Shown: one piece after another, positions 47,856 to 56,448 of the stretch
How positions within the stretch are numbered: the first letter of the stretch is position 1
Layout of the letters: each line of letters begins with the position of its first letter
NCBI GenBank assembly: GCA_913009205.1
Contig: CAJVYC010000002.1
Span: forward strand, 165,809-229,808
Length of the DNA stretch: 64,000 bases
Direction of reading: 5' to 3'
DNA from: an uncultured Fluviicola sp.
GTDB taxonomy: Bacteria; Bacteroidota; Bacteroidia; Flavobacteriales_D; Crocinitomicaceae
Position numbers and translations under genes: made by a program
Notes under the pieces: model-generated
What the model saw: the letters and a program-made list of their open reading frames with translations, nothing else
Database searches by the model: none
What the model was told of the DNA's origin: nothing

Positions 47856-48198
47856 AACTCAAACTCATTGTCATTAAGCTTAAAATGACTGCTCCTACTA
47901 ACTTTTTTATACCACTTATTATTTATTTCTTTTCAATGTTACATCTATTAGACATTTGAAAGCCAGATAAATTACAAAAGAAGTGGTATTATTTCATGAG
48001 TGGCATTTAACGGTGTTAAGTGGGCTTAGCGCAGGGATGAAAAACAAGAAGATTTCGAAATTTTATGTTCTGCTTTACCTGCGACGAGCGTACCAGTTAA
48101 TCGAGCATATTGCCTTTTTAATGGTCTTACAATTTGTTGATCAATTCCAATCCTTGCTTGTTCAAACTTTAGAACTGTGCAATTCAATCAATTTGAAT
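47856..48198. other. Intergenic region without a supported gene
   Basis: About 340 bases between the stub and the tig terminator. A 72-codon frame at 47,983-48,201 has no recognisable domain and poor context, so it is not called. The region may hold remains of the deleted lipoprotein gene. Confidence 0.4.
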
Positions 48199-48200
48199 TA

Positions 48201-48235
48201 AAAAATCCCTCTCTCGGCTGAACGAAAAAGGGATT
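48201..48235 (-). terminator. Terminator of tig
   Basis: On the minus strand AATCCCT and AGGGATT pair around an 18-base loop and are followed by a T run. It lies 38 bases past the tig stop. Confidence 0.6.
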
Positions 48236-48273
48236 AATATTATTTATTTGTTCTACTAACGAGAACTTGGAAA

Positions 48274-49629
48274 TTACTTTCCTCCAGCCAATTCAGCGAA
48301 TTCATCGTAGTTCACTTCTTTCTCATTAAGCTTCACTGTTTCTTTAAAGTACTTTGTCAATTTTTGTTCAGCAAGCATATCATAAACGCGATTCGCTTCT
48401 TCTTGGTTTTGAAGAACTTCCATTGCAGATTTCGTTAATTCAGCATCTTCTGGAGCTGGCATTCCGTATTGTGCATAGTTTGAAACCAACAATCCTTTCG
48501 TAAAGTTGATTACTTCTTGATTCTCCAATTTTATTTCATTCGTTTTGAAGATTTCGCTTTGGATTAATTGCCATTTCAGACCTTTTGCATATCCAGCATA
48601 CTCAGTTGCGATTTGCTCGTCAGAAATTTCTTTTTCGTTAGACATTTTAATCCAACGTTTCAAGAAAGCATCTGGCAATGCAAGTTCTGTTTTTTCCAAC
48701 AATGAATCGTAAACCGCTCTTGTCAACATACGATCAGAATCGTTTACAAACATTCCGTCCAAATCAGACTTAACGCGCTCTCTTAATTCTTTTTCATCTT
48801 TTATTGTTCCAGGTCCGAATAACTTATCGTACAATTCAGTACCTAAATCTGCCAATTCCATCACTTTGATTTCATTCACAGTCAATTGAAACTTTTCAGA
48901 AAGGTTCGGCAAATCCAATTCAGTTACTCCTAACATAGCAGCTGTATCAGCTCCACCTTTAGAAACAGAAGCAGGAGAAACAATTAATTTATCTCCAACT
49001 TTCTTACCTGTAAGCTCTTTCTTTACTTTCTTATCAGAAACGAATTCCATTGAAATCGTTGAAGTATGAAGAACTCCACCTTCCTTGATAGAAGCGTCAT
49101 CATTCAATTCAACAAACTGTGCCAAGATCATATCTCTCTCACCAACTGCATCTCCAGAAACCAATTTCCCGTAACGACGTTGTAAGTCTTCAATTTGCTT
49201 GTCGATCAATTTCTTGTCAATCTTAACCTTAATATAATCGAATTTACTTTTTGCATTAAGACCAACTTTAACTTCTGGAGCCAAACCGATTTCATATGTA
49301 AATTGGAAATCAGCTGGATTATTAAAATCTCCTTCGAAACCTCCATCTCCTTGAGGAATTGGATTTCCTAGAATTTCAATTTTGTTTTCAGCGATATAAT
49401 TTTGAAGTGATTTGTTGACCACTTTGTTCAATTCATCCGATAAAACACCTTTACCGTATTGTTTTTGAATCAAGCCCATAGGCACATGCCCTGGACGGAA
49501 TCCAGGAGTTTTAGCCGTTTTACGGTGCTTTTCCAATGTCTTTTTCACTTCTGAAGCATAATCTTCAGGAGTTAACTTAACCTTCAAGATAGCATTTAAT
49601 GCATCAATATCTTCGCGAATTACATTCAT
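48274..49629 (-). CDS. tig: Trigger factor
   Basis: The ribosome-associated chaperone that meets nascent chains at the exit tunnel. 451 aa from the ATG at 49,629; a GTG one codon upstream is less likely. The ribosome-docking signature is GFRPGHVP (GFRKGKVP-like) near residues 42-49. The middle PPIase-like domain is weakly conserved, as is usual in Bacteroidota, and the helical C-terminal domain is present. It lies just downstream of tRNA-Leu, behind a terminator. Confidence 0.93.
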   Translation of the reverse strand: MNVIREDIDALNAILKVKLTPEDYASEVKKTLEKHRKTAKTPGFRPGHVPMGLIQKQYGKGVLSDELNKVVNKSLQNYIAENKIEILGNPIPQGDGGFEGDFNNPADFQFTYEIGLAPEVKVGLNAKSKFDYIKVKIDKKLIDKQIEDLQRRYGKLVSGDAVGERDMILAQFVELNDDASIKEGGVLHTSTISMEFVSDKKVKKELTGKKVGDKLIVSPASVSKGGADTAAMLGVTELDLPNLSEKFQLTVNEIKVMELADLGTELYDKLFGPGTIKDEKELRERVKSDLDGMFVNDSDRMLTRAVYDSLLEKTELALPDAFLKRWIKMSNEKEISDEQIATEYAGYAKGLKWQLIQSEIFKTNEIKLENQEVINFTKGLLVSNYAQYGMPAPEDAELTKSAMEVLQNQEEANRVYDMLAEQKLTKYFKETVKLNEKEVNYDEFAELAGGK

Positions 49630-49654
49630 CACTATTTAATTAAAATGTATAAAT

Positions 49655-49688
49655 AAAAAAAGTGGTCTCGGCCAAGCCAAGACCACTT
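49655..49688 (-). terminator. Terminator between tRNA-Leu and tig
   Basis: On the minus strand AGTGGTCT and AGACCACT form a perfect 8-pair stem (49,661-49,688) followed by TTTTTTT, ending the tRNA transcript 11 bases past the gene. Confidence 0.85.
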
Positions 49689-49698
49689 TCTAATTAAG

Positions 49699-49780
49699 TG
49701 CGGGCGGAGAGACTCGAACTCTCACACCTCGCGGCACTAGATCCTAAGTCTAGCGTGTCTACCAATTCCACCACGCCCGC
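49699..49780 (-). tRNA. tRNA-Leu (anticodon UAG)
   Basis: On the minus strand GCGGGCG (49,780-49,774) pairs with CGCCCGC, with A as discriminator at 49,699. The anticodon stem-loop reads CTAGA-CTTAGGA-TCTAG with UAG in the loop, so it reads CUN leucine codons. A variable arm and the GTTCGAGTC T-loop are present. CCA is not encoded. The length of 82 bases suits a class II tRNA. Confidence 0.93.
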
Positions 49781-49995
49781 TTAATTTTATTTTTTTTCGA
49801 TTGCTCGAAATCGAGGATTGTATCCCCTCCATCCTTTTTAAAATGGAGTGCAAAGTTATGCAATTATTTTAAAATGTGAAGAATGGATTCATTTTTTTTA
49901 TGTGAAATTTTATTCCTTTCAACATCAAGTTAACAAATACTCGAAATTGTGGAAAAGTCGCCGGTATAAAATGAAGTGGTCGCGAGAAAACAAAC

Positions 49996-50003
49996 TAACT
50001 TTG
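49996..50003 (+). promoter_or_regulatory. -7 promoter box of the flavin reductase gene
   Basis: TAACTTTG is a perfect TAnnTTTG, 22 bases before the ATG at 50,026. Confidence 0.5.
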
Positions 50004-50025
50004 AGCGTCGCTTTTAGAAGAATAA

Positions 50026-50922
50026 ATGCTAACAATAGACCCTAAAGAAATCGCAGTATCAAAACTGCACCACTATTTGCTCGGAGCTGTTGGTCCTAGA
50101 CCAATTGCCTTTGCGTCAACTATTGATGCAGATGGCAATGAGAATCTTGCACCGTTCAGCTTTTTCAATGTTTTTAGTGCAAGTCCTCCAATATTGATTT
50201 TTTCGCCTGCGAGAAGTGGAAGAACGAATACTACGAAGGACACCTATAACAATGTTAAAGTTGTTCCTGAGGTTGTGGTCAATGTTGTCAACTACGATAT
50301 CGTTCATCAAATGAGTTTGGCGAGTTCACCTTTCGCTCCTGAAGTGAGTGAATTTGAAAAAGCAGGGTTTACAGCATTGGACTCTGAAACGATTCGACCG
50401 AAAAGAGTTGCGGAATCACCCGTTCAATTTGAATGTAAGGTGATTGAAGTAAAAGAATTGGGAACTGAAGGAGGTGCAGGAAACTTGGTGATTTGCGAAG
50501 TTCTGCGCATTCATATCAATGAGGCAGTGTTAAATGAAGATCAAATGATTGATCAACATAAAATTGATTTGGTTTCAAGAATGGGTGGAAATTGGTATTG
50601 CCGTGCAGACGAAAAATCAATGTTTGAAATTATGAAGCCAATCACAACAGTTGGAATAGGATTTGATGCTTTGCCAGAGGATATTAGAAACAGTAAAACA
50701 CTTACAGGAAACGATCTTGGTCAGTTGGCTGGAATTGAAGAACTACCGAACGAAACAGATGTAAATGAGTTCAAACTTCTAGAATTGAGCGATTTATTTG
50801 TAACTTTAGAAGACGATCCTTCTCAATTAGAGAATGAATTACACACAAAAGCGAAAGCTTTATTGAGTGAAAACAAACTGGAAGACGCATGGATGACATT
50901 GCTTGCTTTTAACAATGGATAG
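50026..50922 (+). CDS. Flavin reductase family protein (FMN-binding split barrel)
   Basis: A 298 aa protein of the flavin-reductase/FMN-binding split-barrel family. LLGAVGPRPIAFASTID, ENLAPFSFFNVFSASPPILIFSP and the RSGRTNTTKDTYNNV segment form the FMN site. These enzymes supply reduced flavin or act as oxidoreductases; substrate is unknown. The C-terminal ~90 residues after the barrel are an extension. It is transcribed alone. Confidence 0.9.
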   Translation: MLTIDPKEIAVSKLHHYLLGAVGPRPIAFASTIDADGNENLAPFSFFNVFSASPPILIFSPARSGRTNTTKDTYNNVKVVPEVVVNVVNYDIVHQMSLASSPFAPEVSEFEKAGFTALDSETIRPKRVAESPVQFECKVIEVKELGTEGGAGNLVICEVLRIHINEAVLNEDQMIDQHKIDLVSRMGGNWYCRADEKSMFEIMKPITTVGIGFDALPEDIRNSKTLTGNDLGQLAGIEELPNETDVNEFKLLELSDLFVTLEDDPSQLENELHTKAKALLSENKLEDAWMTLLAFNNG

Positions 50923-51019
50923 AAAAAAGATAATTAGATTGTTCGATTTCCCGACTTTTTCGAAATATGGGAACATCGATAAATCGAAACAGTAAAATAA
51001 CAATAAAATAAAATCAATT

Positions 51020-51406
51020 ATGTTCAAATTAACGGGAACCGTAAAAGTAATTAAGGACACTGTTCAGGTAACTGAAAAATTCGCAAAAAGAGAATTTGTA
51101 ATTAACGACGCATCAAGTATGTATCCTCAAGATATCATGTTCCAATCGGTTCAAGATAAATGTTCTATGCTTGATGGTTATTCAGAAGGAGAAAATGTTG
51201 AAGTTTCTTTCAACTTAAGAGGTAGAGAGTGGACGAGCCCTCAAGGTGAAGTAAAGTACTTCAATACATTGGATGCTTGGAGAATTGAAAAAGTTGGTCA
51301 AGGAATGCCTCAAGGAGGACCTTCTGACATGAATCTTGACCCTGTTCCTGTTGCTACTCCGACAGCGTCAACTGATTCTGCTGAAGACGACGATTTACCG
51401 TTCTAG
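51020..51406 (+). CDS. DUF3127 protein with SSB-like C-terminal tip
   Basis: A 128 aa protein of the DUF3127 family, common in Bacteroidota. An OB-like beta-rich N-terminal domain (about 1-95, with KREFVINDASS and RGREWTSPQGEVKYFNTLDAWRI) precedes a low-complexity linker rich in Pro, Thr and Ala. The last residues EDDDLPF closely match the acidic tip of single-stranded DNA-binding protein (DDDIPF), which recruits repair enzymes. It may bind single-stranded DNA or mimic SSB; this is inference. A terminator follows. Confidence 0.85.
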   Translation: MFKLTGTVKVIKDTVQVTEKFAKREFVINDASSMYPQDIMFQSVQDKCSMLDGYSEGENVEVSFNLRGREWTSPQGEVKYFNTLDAWRIEKVGQGMPQGGPSDMNLDPVPVATPTASTDSAEDDDLPF

Positions 51407-51423
51407 TAAAAAAAATAGTATTT

Positions 51424-51474
51424 AGACTTCCAGTTCATTTCGATACTTCGAAAGAGATTGGGAGTCTTTTTTTT
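51424..51474 (+). terminator. Rho-independent terminator of the DUF3127 gene
   Basis: agacttcc (51,424-51,431) pairs with gggagtct (one G-U pair) and is followed by TTTTTTTT. Confidence 0.7.
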
Positions 51475-51542
51475 ATCCAATATTTTACTATTTAATAACG
51501 TTTTAGATTTAAATACCGTCTTTTGTAAGCCAATCAACTATT

Positions 51543-52001
51543 ATGAAATATCTATTCCTAATTGCTACTGCTCTTGTTTTATCAAGTTGTATTAAAGACA
51601 AACTTGAAAATCAATCTGCCATTCTAATCGGTACGTGGACTTGGGATCATTCAATTGAATACACCTATGATGATGTCAATCAAGTTGAAATAGAAACGGT
51701 TGTTGCTGCCAGTGACTTTACAGGAATATATGCTGTAGAATTCAAAAAGCAAGGTAAAATTGCGGCAAAAAGAGACAATGTTGGTGTGGAGCAATTCAGA
51801 ATTATTCTACCAATTTTTAGAGCCGGAACTTGCGATTTAGACGGTGGTTATGAATACCAAATCAACTTGAACAATAGCGATACTGATTCACTAATAGGAT
51901 GCGTAAACACGGATACGCTTGCTATGTTATCTGATTTCCATTTGCCTTTGAAAAGAGGAAGCGCGGATTATCCTTATTACAAGCATGTATACCTGAAATA
52001 G
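51543..52001 (+). CDS. Small lipoprotein, lipocalin-like
   Basis: A 152 aa protein with a lipoprotein signal ending at Cys16 (VLSSC). The mature part contains IGTWTWDHSIEYTYDD, a beta-rich pattern that resembles lipocalin-like flavobacterial lipoproteins (GTW signature). The ligand is unknown. It converges on the glycosyltransferase gene, with 1 base between their stops. Confidence 0.7.
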   Translation: MKYLFLIATALVLSSCIKDKLENQSAILIGTWTWDHSIEYTYDDVNQVEIETVVAASDFTGIYAVEFKKQGKIAAKRDNVGVEQFRIILPIFRAGTCDLDGGYEYQINLNNSDTDSLIGCVNTDTLAMLSDFHLPLKRGSADYPYYKHVYLK

Positions 52002-52002
52002 A

Positions 52003-53115
52003 TCAGTCAGCGTAAATCTTTCTTCCCTTCCACTTTGGATTGTAGGTAAAAAGAAGCACTAAAATTAACAGGGTGTAAATTGGGAATAAAATTTCATAGA
52101 TTGGAATAAAAACCCACGATTGAAGTCGCTTAACGCGATTGAAATAAGGGAAAAATAGAAATAAATCTGTAATTGACTTTAATCCAAATAGGAGCGCAGT
52201 TATTTTCCAATTGCCTTCAATAATTGACCAAAGTAGCAAGCCAAAGAATCCAATTGTAAAAACGGCCTGAACGACAGCCAGCGTTGTACTCAAATGGTCT
52301 TTGATATCTCCCGTTTTCCCAATCCAACGCAACCGCTGATCTATAAATTCTCGAAAAGATTGAGGTGTTTCCGTTGTCACAGAACAATCCCGACTGGAAT
52401 GCAACCGTGCATCTTTATTGTTTTCTCTGAAATCGCGAAGAAGATAGGTATCATCTCCGCTCGCCATATTGATGTGCGATTCTAAATTGTCGACCTTTCT
52501 GAAGGTTTCCGTTTTGTACAGTAAATTGGCTCCACTTGCCATTATTGGTCTGGCCAAACCCGACAATCCCGCATTGGCCGCTGTTACCAATAATAAATCA
52601 ATCTCATAAAAATGTTCGTGCCATTTCTTGGAGATCATAACCACTGGCAAAACATACATATCTGCATCTCCAAGTTGTGCCAAAGCAGAAAGATAAGATG
52701 AATTGAATTCAACATCAGCATCTATCGTCAATGTGTACTTCGTTTCAATTATATCGGATGCAAACCGCAATGCTCTTTTCTTTCCTGTAATTCCTTCAGG
52801 CAAGTCAATTAGACTATAGTTTTCAATGGTCAATCGATCCCGAATAACTCGGACTGAAGCGTCATCTGAATGATCATTAATGAAAATGAATTTATTTGGT
52901 TGCTCTTTGAGATCGCTGATACTATCAAGAAGTCCATCCAGACGGTGTTCTTCATTTCTAAATGGAATCAACACCGTAATTTCCGATGCTTCAATTTTTG
53001 ATTCATCTTTCCCGTATTGATTTTCCTTGGAACGCTGTTTTACAAAACCAACACTGACAATGATCCCAATCACGATCACATAAACAACAAAAAATATGAG
53101 GGTTGCGATCATCAT
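52003..53115 (-). CDS. Membrane family 2 glycosyltransferase
   Basis: A 370 aa GT2 enzyme. An N-terminal helix (about 3-24) is followed by VLIPFRNEEHRL, TIDADVEF (DxD metal site), the GDDTYL acceptor motif and the QRLRW signature (QxxRW) of processive transferases, then three C-terminal helices (about 275-355). The product may be a polysaccharide or a glycolipid. It overlaps the next gene upstream (flippase-like) by ATGA. Confidence 0.88.
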   Translation of the reverse strand: MMIATLIFFVVYVIVIGIIVSVGFVKQRSKENQYGKDESKIEASEITVLIPFRNEEHRLDGLLDSISDLKEQPNKFIFINDHSDDASVRVIRDRLTIENYSLIDLPEGITGKKRALRFASDIIETKYTLTIDADVEFNSSYLSALAQLGDADMYVLPVVMISKKWHEHFYEIDLLLVTAANAGLSGLARPIMASGANLLYKTETFRKVDNLESHINMASGDDTYLLRDFRENNKDARLHSSRDCSVTTETPQSFREFIDQRLRWIGKTGDIKDHLSTTLAVVQAVFTIGFFGLLLWSIIEGNWKITALLFGLKSITDLFLFFPYFNRVKRLQSWVFIPIYEILFPIYTLLILVLLFTYNPKWKGRKIYAD

Positions 53116-54038
53116 GCTTTGGCTTTATCTCTACAAATGATAAACCCGATCAATGCTGGCGAGATTGTATTTACGAACCAAATAATTAAGGACGCGAATA
53201 GAATTGAGAAATCATTGATATCCAATTGCCCGAGAATTTCAAGTGCGATAGCTTCCTTTACTCCTATTTTACCAAGGAATAAGGATGGAACGAGCATTGT
53301 AATCAAATAAACTTGCCAAATTGATCCTAAAAGGATAAAATTCAATTCCGCTCCAAAAGCGTGAAGCATTAGCGAGAATTGTAAAGTGAAAATTATAAAT
53401 CGGGAATAACTTAATCCAAGAATCTTAAACCGGTACCAGCGATTATCCCTAAGGATCTTCTTGAAATTATAAGCGAACTCTTTCTTTCTAAACCGGGCAA
53501 GTAAATTATCAATAAAAAAATAGAAAATATAAGCGATTAAGACGCAAGCAAAGAGCCAAGTAACGAGTTGATGACTTTCCTTAAGTACAAATATTCTGCC
53601 CATAAAAAGAACAGCTAAGGTTCCAAGGGTTACACTAGCAATGAATGCTGCAAAGTTACACAACAAGGTAAAAGTGATAATTTGAGATCGGTGCTTTCGC
53701 TCGAAGTAATAGAAACGTCCGATAAAATTCCCAATCATGTTTGGAGTTAGAATTCCCGTAACGATCCCCGCAAAAAAGGATTGTACTCTCGTTTTTTTAT
53801 CAGAATCCGTGCCGATGGTTAAAAGTGTCAACTTCCATTTCATATACGCCAACCAAATATTAGGGTAAACCAAAAGTACGGCCACGACAAATGAAATGGG
53901 ATTCACTAAATGAAATGCTGTCCATTCATTCTTATCAAACTGATTTATTTGTGAATACAAGACGTAAAGAACGCCCGCAAACAAAATCAGCTTAACAAAA
54001 AGAAAAATGTTCTTTTGATTTTTTTTAATTTTAAGCAA
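53112..54038 (-). CDS. Lysylphosphatidylglycerol synthase/flippase-like membrane protein
   Basis: A 308 aa protein with about eight membrane segments and the family features of the UPF0104/LPG_synthase_TM superfamily (KTRVQSFFAGIVTGILTPNMIGNFIGRFYYF is the conserved loop). These proteins act with glycosyltransferases as lipid flippases or aminoacyl-lipid exporters. The 4-base overlap with the GT2 gene suggests they handle a shared lipid-linked product. The start at 54,038 faces ruvC 13 bases away. Confidence 0.82.
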   Translation of the reverse strand: MLKIKKNQKNIFLFVKLILFAGVLYVLYSQINQFDKNEWTAFHLVNPISFVVAVLLVYPNIWLAYMKWKLTLLTIGTDSDKKTRVQSFFAGIVTGILTPNMIGNFIGRFYYFERKHRSQIITFTLLCNFAAFIASVTLGTLAVLFMGRIFVLKESHQLVTWLFACVLIAYIFYFFIDNLLARFRKKEFAYNFKKILRDNRWYRFKILGLSYSRFIIFTLQFSLMLHAFGAELNFILLGSIWQVYLITMLVPSLFLGKIGVKEAIALEILGQLDINDFSILFASLIIWFVNTISPALIGFIICRDKAKA

Positions 54039-54051
54039 AGAATTCTATTTA

Positions 54052-54609
54052 ATGGTTGAAGATAAAATAATTCTAGGAATTGACCCCGGTACAACTATAA
54101 TGGGATATGGAATTATCCATGTGAAAGGGAAGAAAGTAACGCTAGTTGCTTTCGGTATCATTGAGCTAAAAAAACTGGCAACGCATCCCGATAAATTGAA
54201 ACGCATTTTTGATCGTCTAGATGGGCTCATCAAGGAATTCAAACCAGATGAGATGGCGATTGAAGCCCCTTTCTTTGGCAAGAATGTTCAATCGATGTTA
54301 AAATTAGGTCGCGCTCAAGGTGTAGCTATAGCGGCTTCATTGCTTCATAATGTTCCTTTTGAAGAATATTCACCAAGACGAATTAAGCAAGCGATAACAG
54401 GCTCTGGTGCAGCATCAAAGGAACAAGTGGCGAAAATGCTTCAAAACATTCTTAAGTTTGAAGAAATGCCAAAACATTTGGATGCAACGGATGGATTGGC
54501 CGTCGCGCTTTGTCATCATTATTCAAAAGGAATCGGTGAACACAACAAATCAAAATCATCAGATTGGAGTTCATTCGTGAAAAACAACCCCAGCAGAAGT
54601 AAAAGTTAA
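54052..54609 (+). CDS. ruvC: Crossover junction endodeoxyribonuclease RuvC
   Basis: RuvC cuts Holliday junctions at the end of recombination, acting with RuvAB. The 185 aa protein has Asp11 (GIDPGT), the AIEAPFFGKN Glu, and HLDATDGLAVALCHH with the last two catalytic Asp residues. Length is typical plus a short basic tail. It diverges from the flippase-like gene with 13 bases between starts. Confidence 0.95.
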   Translation: MVEDKIILGIDPGTTIMGYGIIHVKGKKVTLVAFGIIELKKLATHPDKLKRIFDRLDGLIKEFKPDEMAIEAPFFGKNVQSMLKLGRAQGVAIAASLLHNVPFEEYSPRRIKQAITGSGAASKEQVAKMLQNILKFEEMPKHLDATDGLAVALCHHYSKGIGEHNKSKSSDWSSFVKNNPSRSKS

Positions 54610-54620
54610 TTCATAAAAGA

Positions 54621-55105
54621 TTGGAAAGTTCATCGTCTAAGGAATCAGACTGTGTATTTATGAAACGTAAATCTCTCGTGCTTGCGGCGGCAATTACTGT
54701 GGGCCAATCAAAATTTGTAATGAACTTTAAGCTAAAATCGATATGCATGTATTCTTTGAATCAAGAGATCTCGATTTTCTTCTATGAATACGATCCAGCA
54801 TTGGATATGTGGACAATGAAAGCTACATACCCAGGACTTTTTCCGAATCGACCAAAAGAAATTCAACAAAATGGATACGGTTATTTCATAGGTGGAATGG
54901 ACGTATCATGGACATGGTGCACTGAGGTTTGGAGATACGATTCAACAAACGACTCATGGTTGCAACTTCAAGGTTTTCCCAGATCAACAAGACGCCGGGC
55001 AACAGCGGTAAATGTCAGCGAGAGAGTCTATTATGGATTGGGAACAAATTTCAATGATTTCTGGGAATTCAATCCATTCAAGTCGAGTAGTATTTTTTTA
55101 AAGCT
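54621..55105 (+). pseudogene. Remnant of a Kelch-repeat protein
   Basis: A frame with no start context or signal peptide carries Kelch-type repeats: FYEYDPALDMWTMKATYPG, GYGYFIGGMDV, WRYDSTNDSWLQLQGFP and the final VYYGLGTNFNDFWEFNP. The first ~45 residues look frameshifted, and the repeats are too few for a six-blade propeller. It fills the ruvC-GNAT gap and is best read as a decayed gene. An intact version was likely a surface protein. Confidence 0.7.
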
Positions 55106-55122
55106 ATTCGTACATTGCGGGC

Positions 55123-55626
55123 ATGGAAATAAAAATCCGACCGGCACAAGACGCTGATATATCTACTATTTTAGAAATCTTCAATTACGAGATTCGGAAT
55201 TCAACCGTTGTCTATCATTATGATGAAAGATCGTATGAAGATCAATTGCAATGGCTCGCGGATAAGAATCAAGCTGAAATGCCTGTTTATGTTGCCGAAA
55301 ACGACACAACCATTTTAGGGTTTGGAACCTACGGGATTTTTAGACCGTGGGAAGGATTCAAATTCAGCGTTGAACATTCCGTTTACGTTGATAAAAATGC
55401 TAGAGGCCTAGGAATTGGAAAATCAATTTTATCAAAACTTATCCAAATTGCAAAGCAAAACGATTTGAGAATCATGATTGCGGGAATTGACGCCTCCAAC
55501 AAAAAAAGCATTGACTTTCACGAACAATTTGGATTCTACGAAGTGGGAACGTTTAAAGAAGTTGGGTTTAAATTTGACCGTTGGTTGGATGTCACTTTTA
55601 TGCAATTAAATTTAACGAGTAAATAA
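55123..55626 (+). CDS. GNAT N-acetyltransferase (phosphinothricin-acetyltransferase-like)
   Basis: A 167 aa acyltransferase of the GNAT fold, close to the Pat/MnaT group that acetylates amino-acid-like amines. The start IRPAQDADISTILEIFN, EHSVYVDKNARGLGIGKSIL (the acetyl-CoA pyrophosphate loop) and IDASNKKSIDFHEQFGF are typical. Natural substrate is probably an amino acid or its analogue. The PepSY-like gene follows after 9 bases. Confidence 0.9.
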   Translation: MEIKIRPAQDADISTILEIFNYEIRNSTVVYHYDERSYEDQLQWLADKNQAEMPVYVAENDTTILGFGTYGIFRPWEGFKFSVEHSVYVDKNARGLGIGKSILSKLIQIAKQNDLRIMIAGIDASNKKSIDFHEQFGFYEVGTFKEVGFKFDRWLDVTFMQLNLTSK

Positions 55627-55635
55627 GAAAATCAA

Positions 55636-56151
55636 ATGAGTAATAACAGCACATCAAATATGAAAATGCGAATTATACACCGCTACTTAGGCTTCTTTCT
55701 TGCAGGAATAATGGCCGTTTACGCTCTAAGCGGAATTGTTCTAATTTTCAGAGACACCGATTTTCTGAAAAGCGAAGTAACGGTTGAAGAAAAGATTTCT
55801 CCCAACATCAAAAATGAAGAGCTTGCGAAAAAGCTACATTCTAAAAGGTTGAAGGTTGAAAAAGAAGAAGGAAATATGGTTTATTTCCAAAATGGAGATT
55901 ACAACCGTGAAACTGGAGTGGCGCACATTATGACTAAGGAATTGCCTTATGTTTTGGATAAAATTACGCACTTGCACAAGGCCTCAACTGAAGACCAGTT
56001 GTATTGGCTGAACATTTTCTTTGGTTTCTCATTGCTCTTCTTTGTGATCTCCGCTTTTTGGATGTACATGCCGAAATCAAGTATCTTTAAGAAGGGAATT
56101 ATTTTCACTCTAGCCGGGATAGTCCTCACTTTGGTGTTACTTTTTTTATAG
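55636..56151 (+). CDS. PepSY-like membrane protein
   Basis: A 171 aa protein with three hydrophobic segments (about 15-35, 128-148 and 152-171) and an extracytoplasmic domain between (about 40-120). The RIIHRYLGFFLAGIMAVYALSG start is the PepSY-associated TM family pattern, linked to iron-uptake and reductase systems in other bacteria. The function here is unknown. Confidence 0.75.
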   Translation: MSNNSTSNMKMRIIHRYLGFFLAGIMAVYALSGIVLIFRDTDFLKSEVTVEEKISPNIKNEELAKKLHSKRLKVEKEEGNMVYFQNGDYNRETGVAHIMTKELPYVLDKITHLHKASTEDQLYWLNIFFGFSLLFFVISAFWMYMPKSSIFKKGIIFTLAGIVLTLVLLFL

Positions 56152-56223
56152 TCGATTATGAAATAAACAAAGCCTTTTAATGCTGATATAATCCGTATTC
56201 AACAAAAATTAGTTTTAAAGGAA

Positions 56224-56448
56224 ATGTATGGGCCGTAGAACAGGAAAAACAACAAAATTCTAATTCCTGCATTCGGTTTTTTATTGCTTGAGTTACTTAC
56301 TTTGTTATTTCTACCTTAGTCTGCAATCATATCCACAATTTTATTGGCGGCAGTTGGCACTCTTTTAGTAAATCAATATAATAATAATAAGGTTCAAGTC
56401 AGCAAAGTGAAAAACGAGCTATTGGTCAGTAATCTCTCAACAACTTGA
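56224..56448 (+). pseudogene. Decayed small two-helix membrane protein
   Basis: A single frame reads a hydrophobic helix (KILIPAFGFLLLELLTLLFLP), a stop, a second helix (AIISTILLAAVGTLLVNQY) and a polar tail (NNKVQVSKVKNELLVS). Stops interrupt it at the fifth codon and after the first helix. It is a likely relic, overlapping the nuclease stop by 23 bases. Too weak to name a family. Confidence 0.35.

Noticed and set aside
47983..48201. 72-codon frame in the tig-side intergenic region
   Set aside because: No domain, no start context, and it overlaps the tig terminator.
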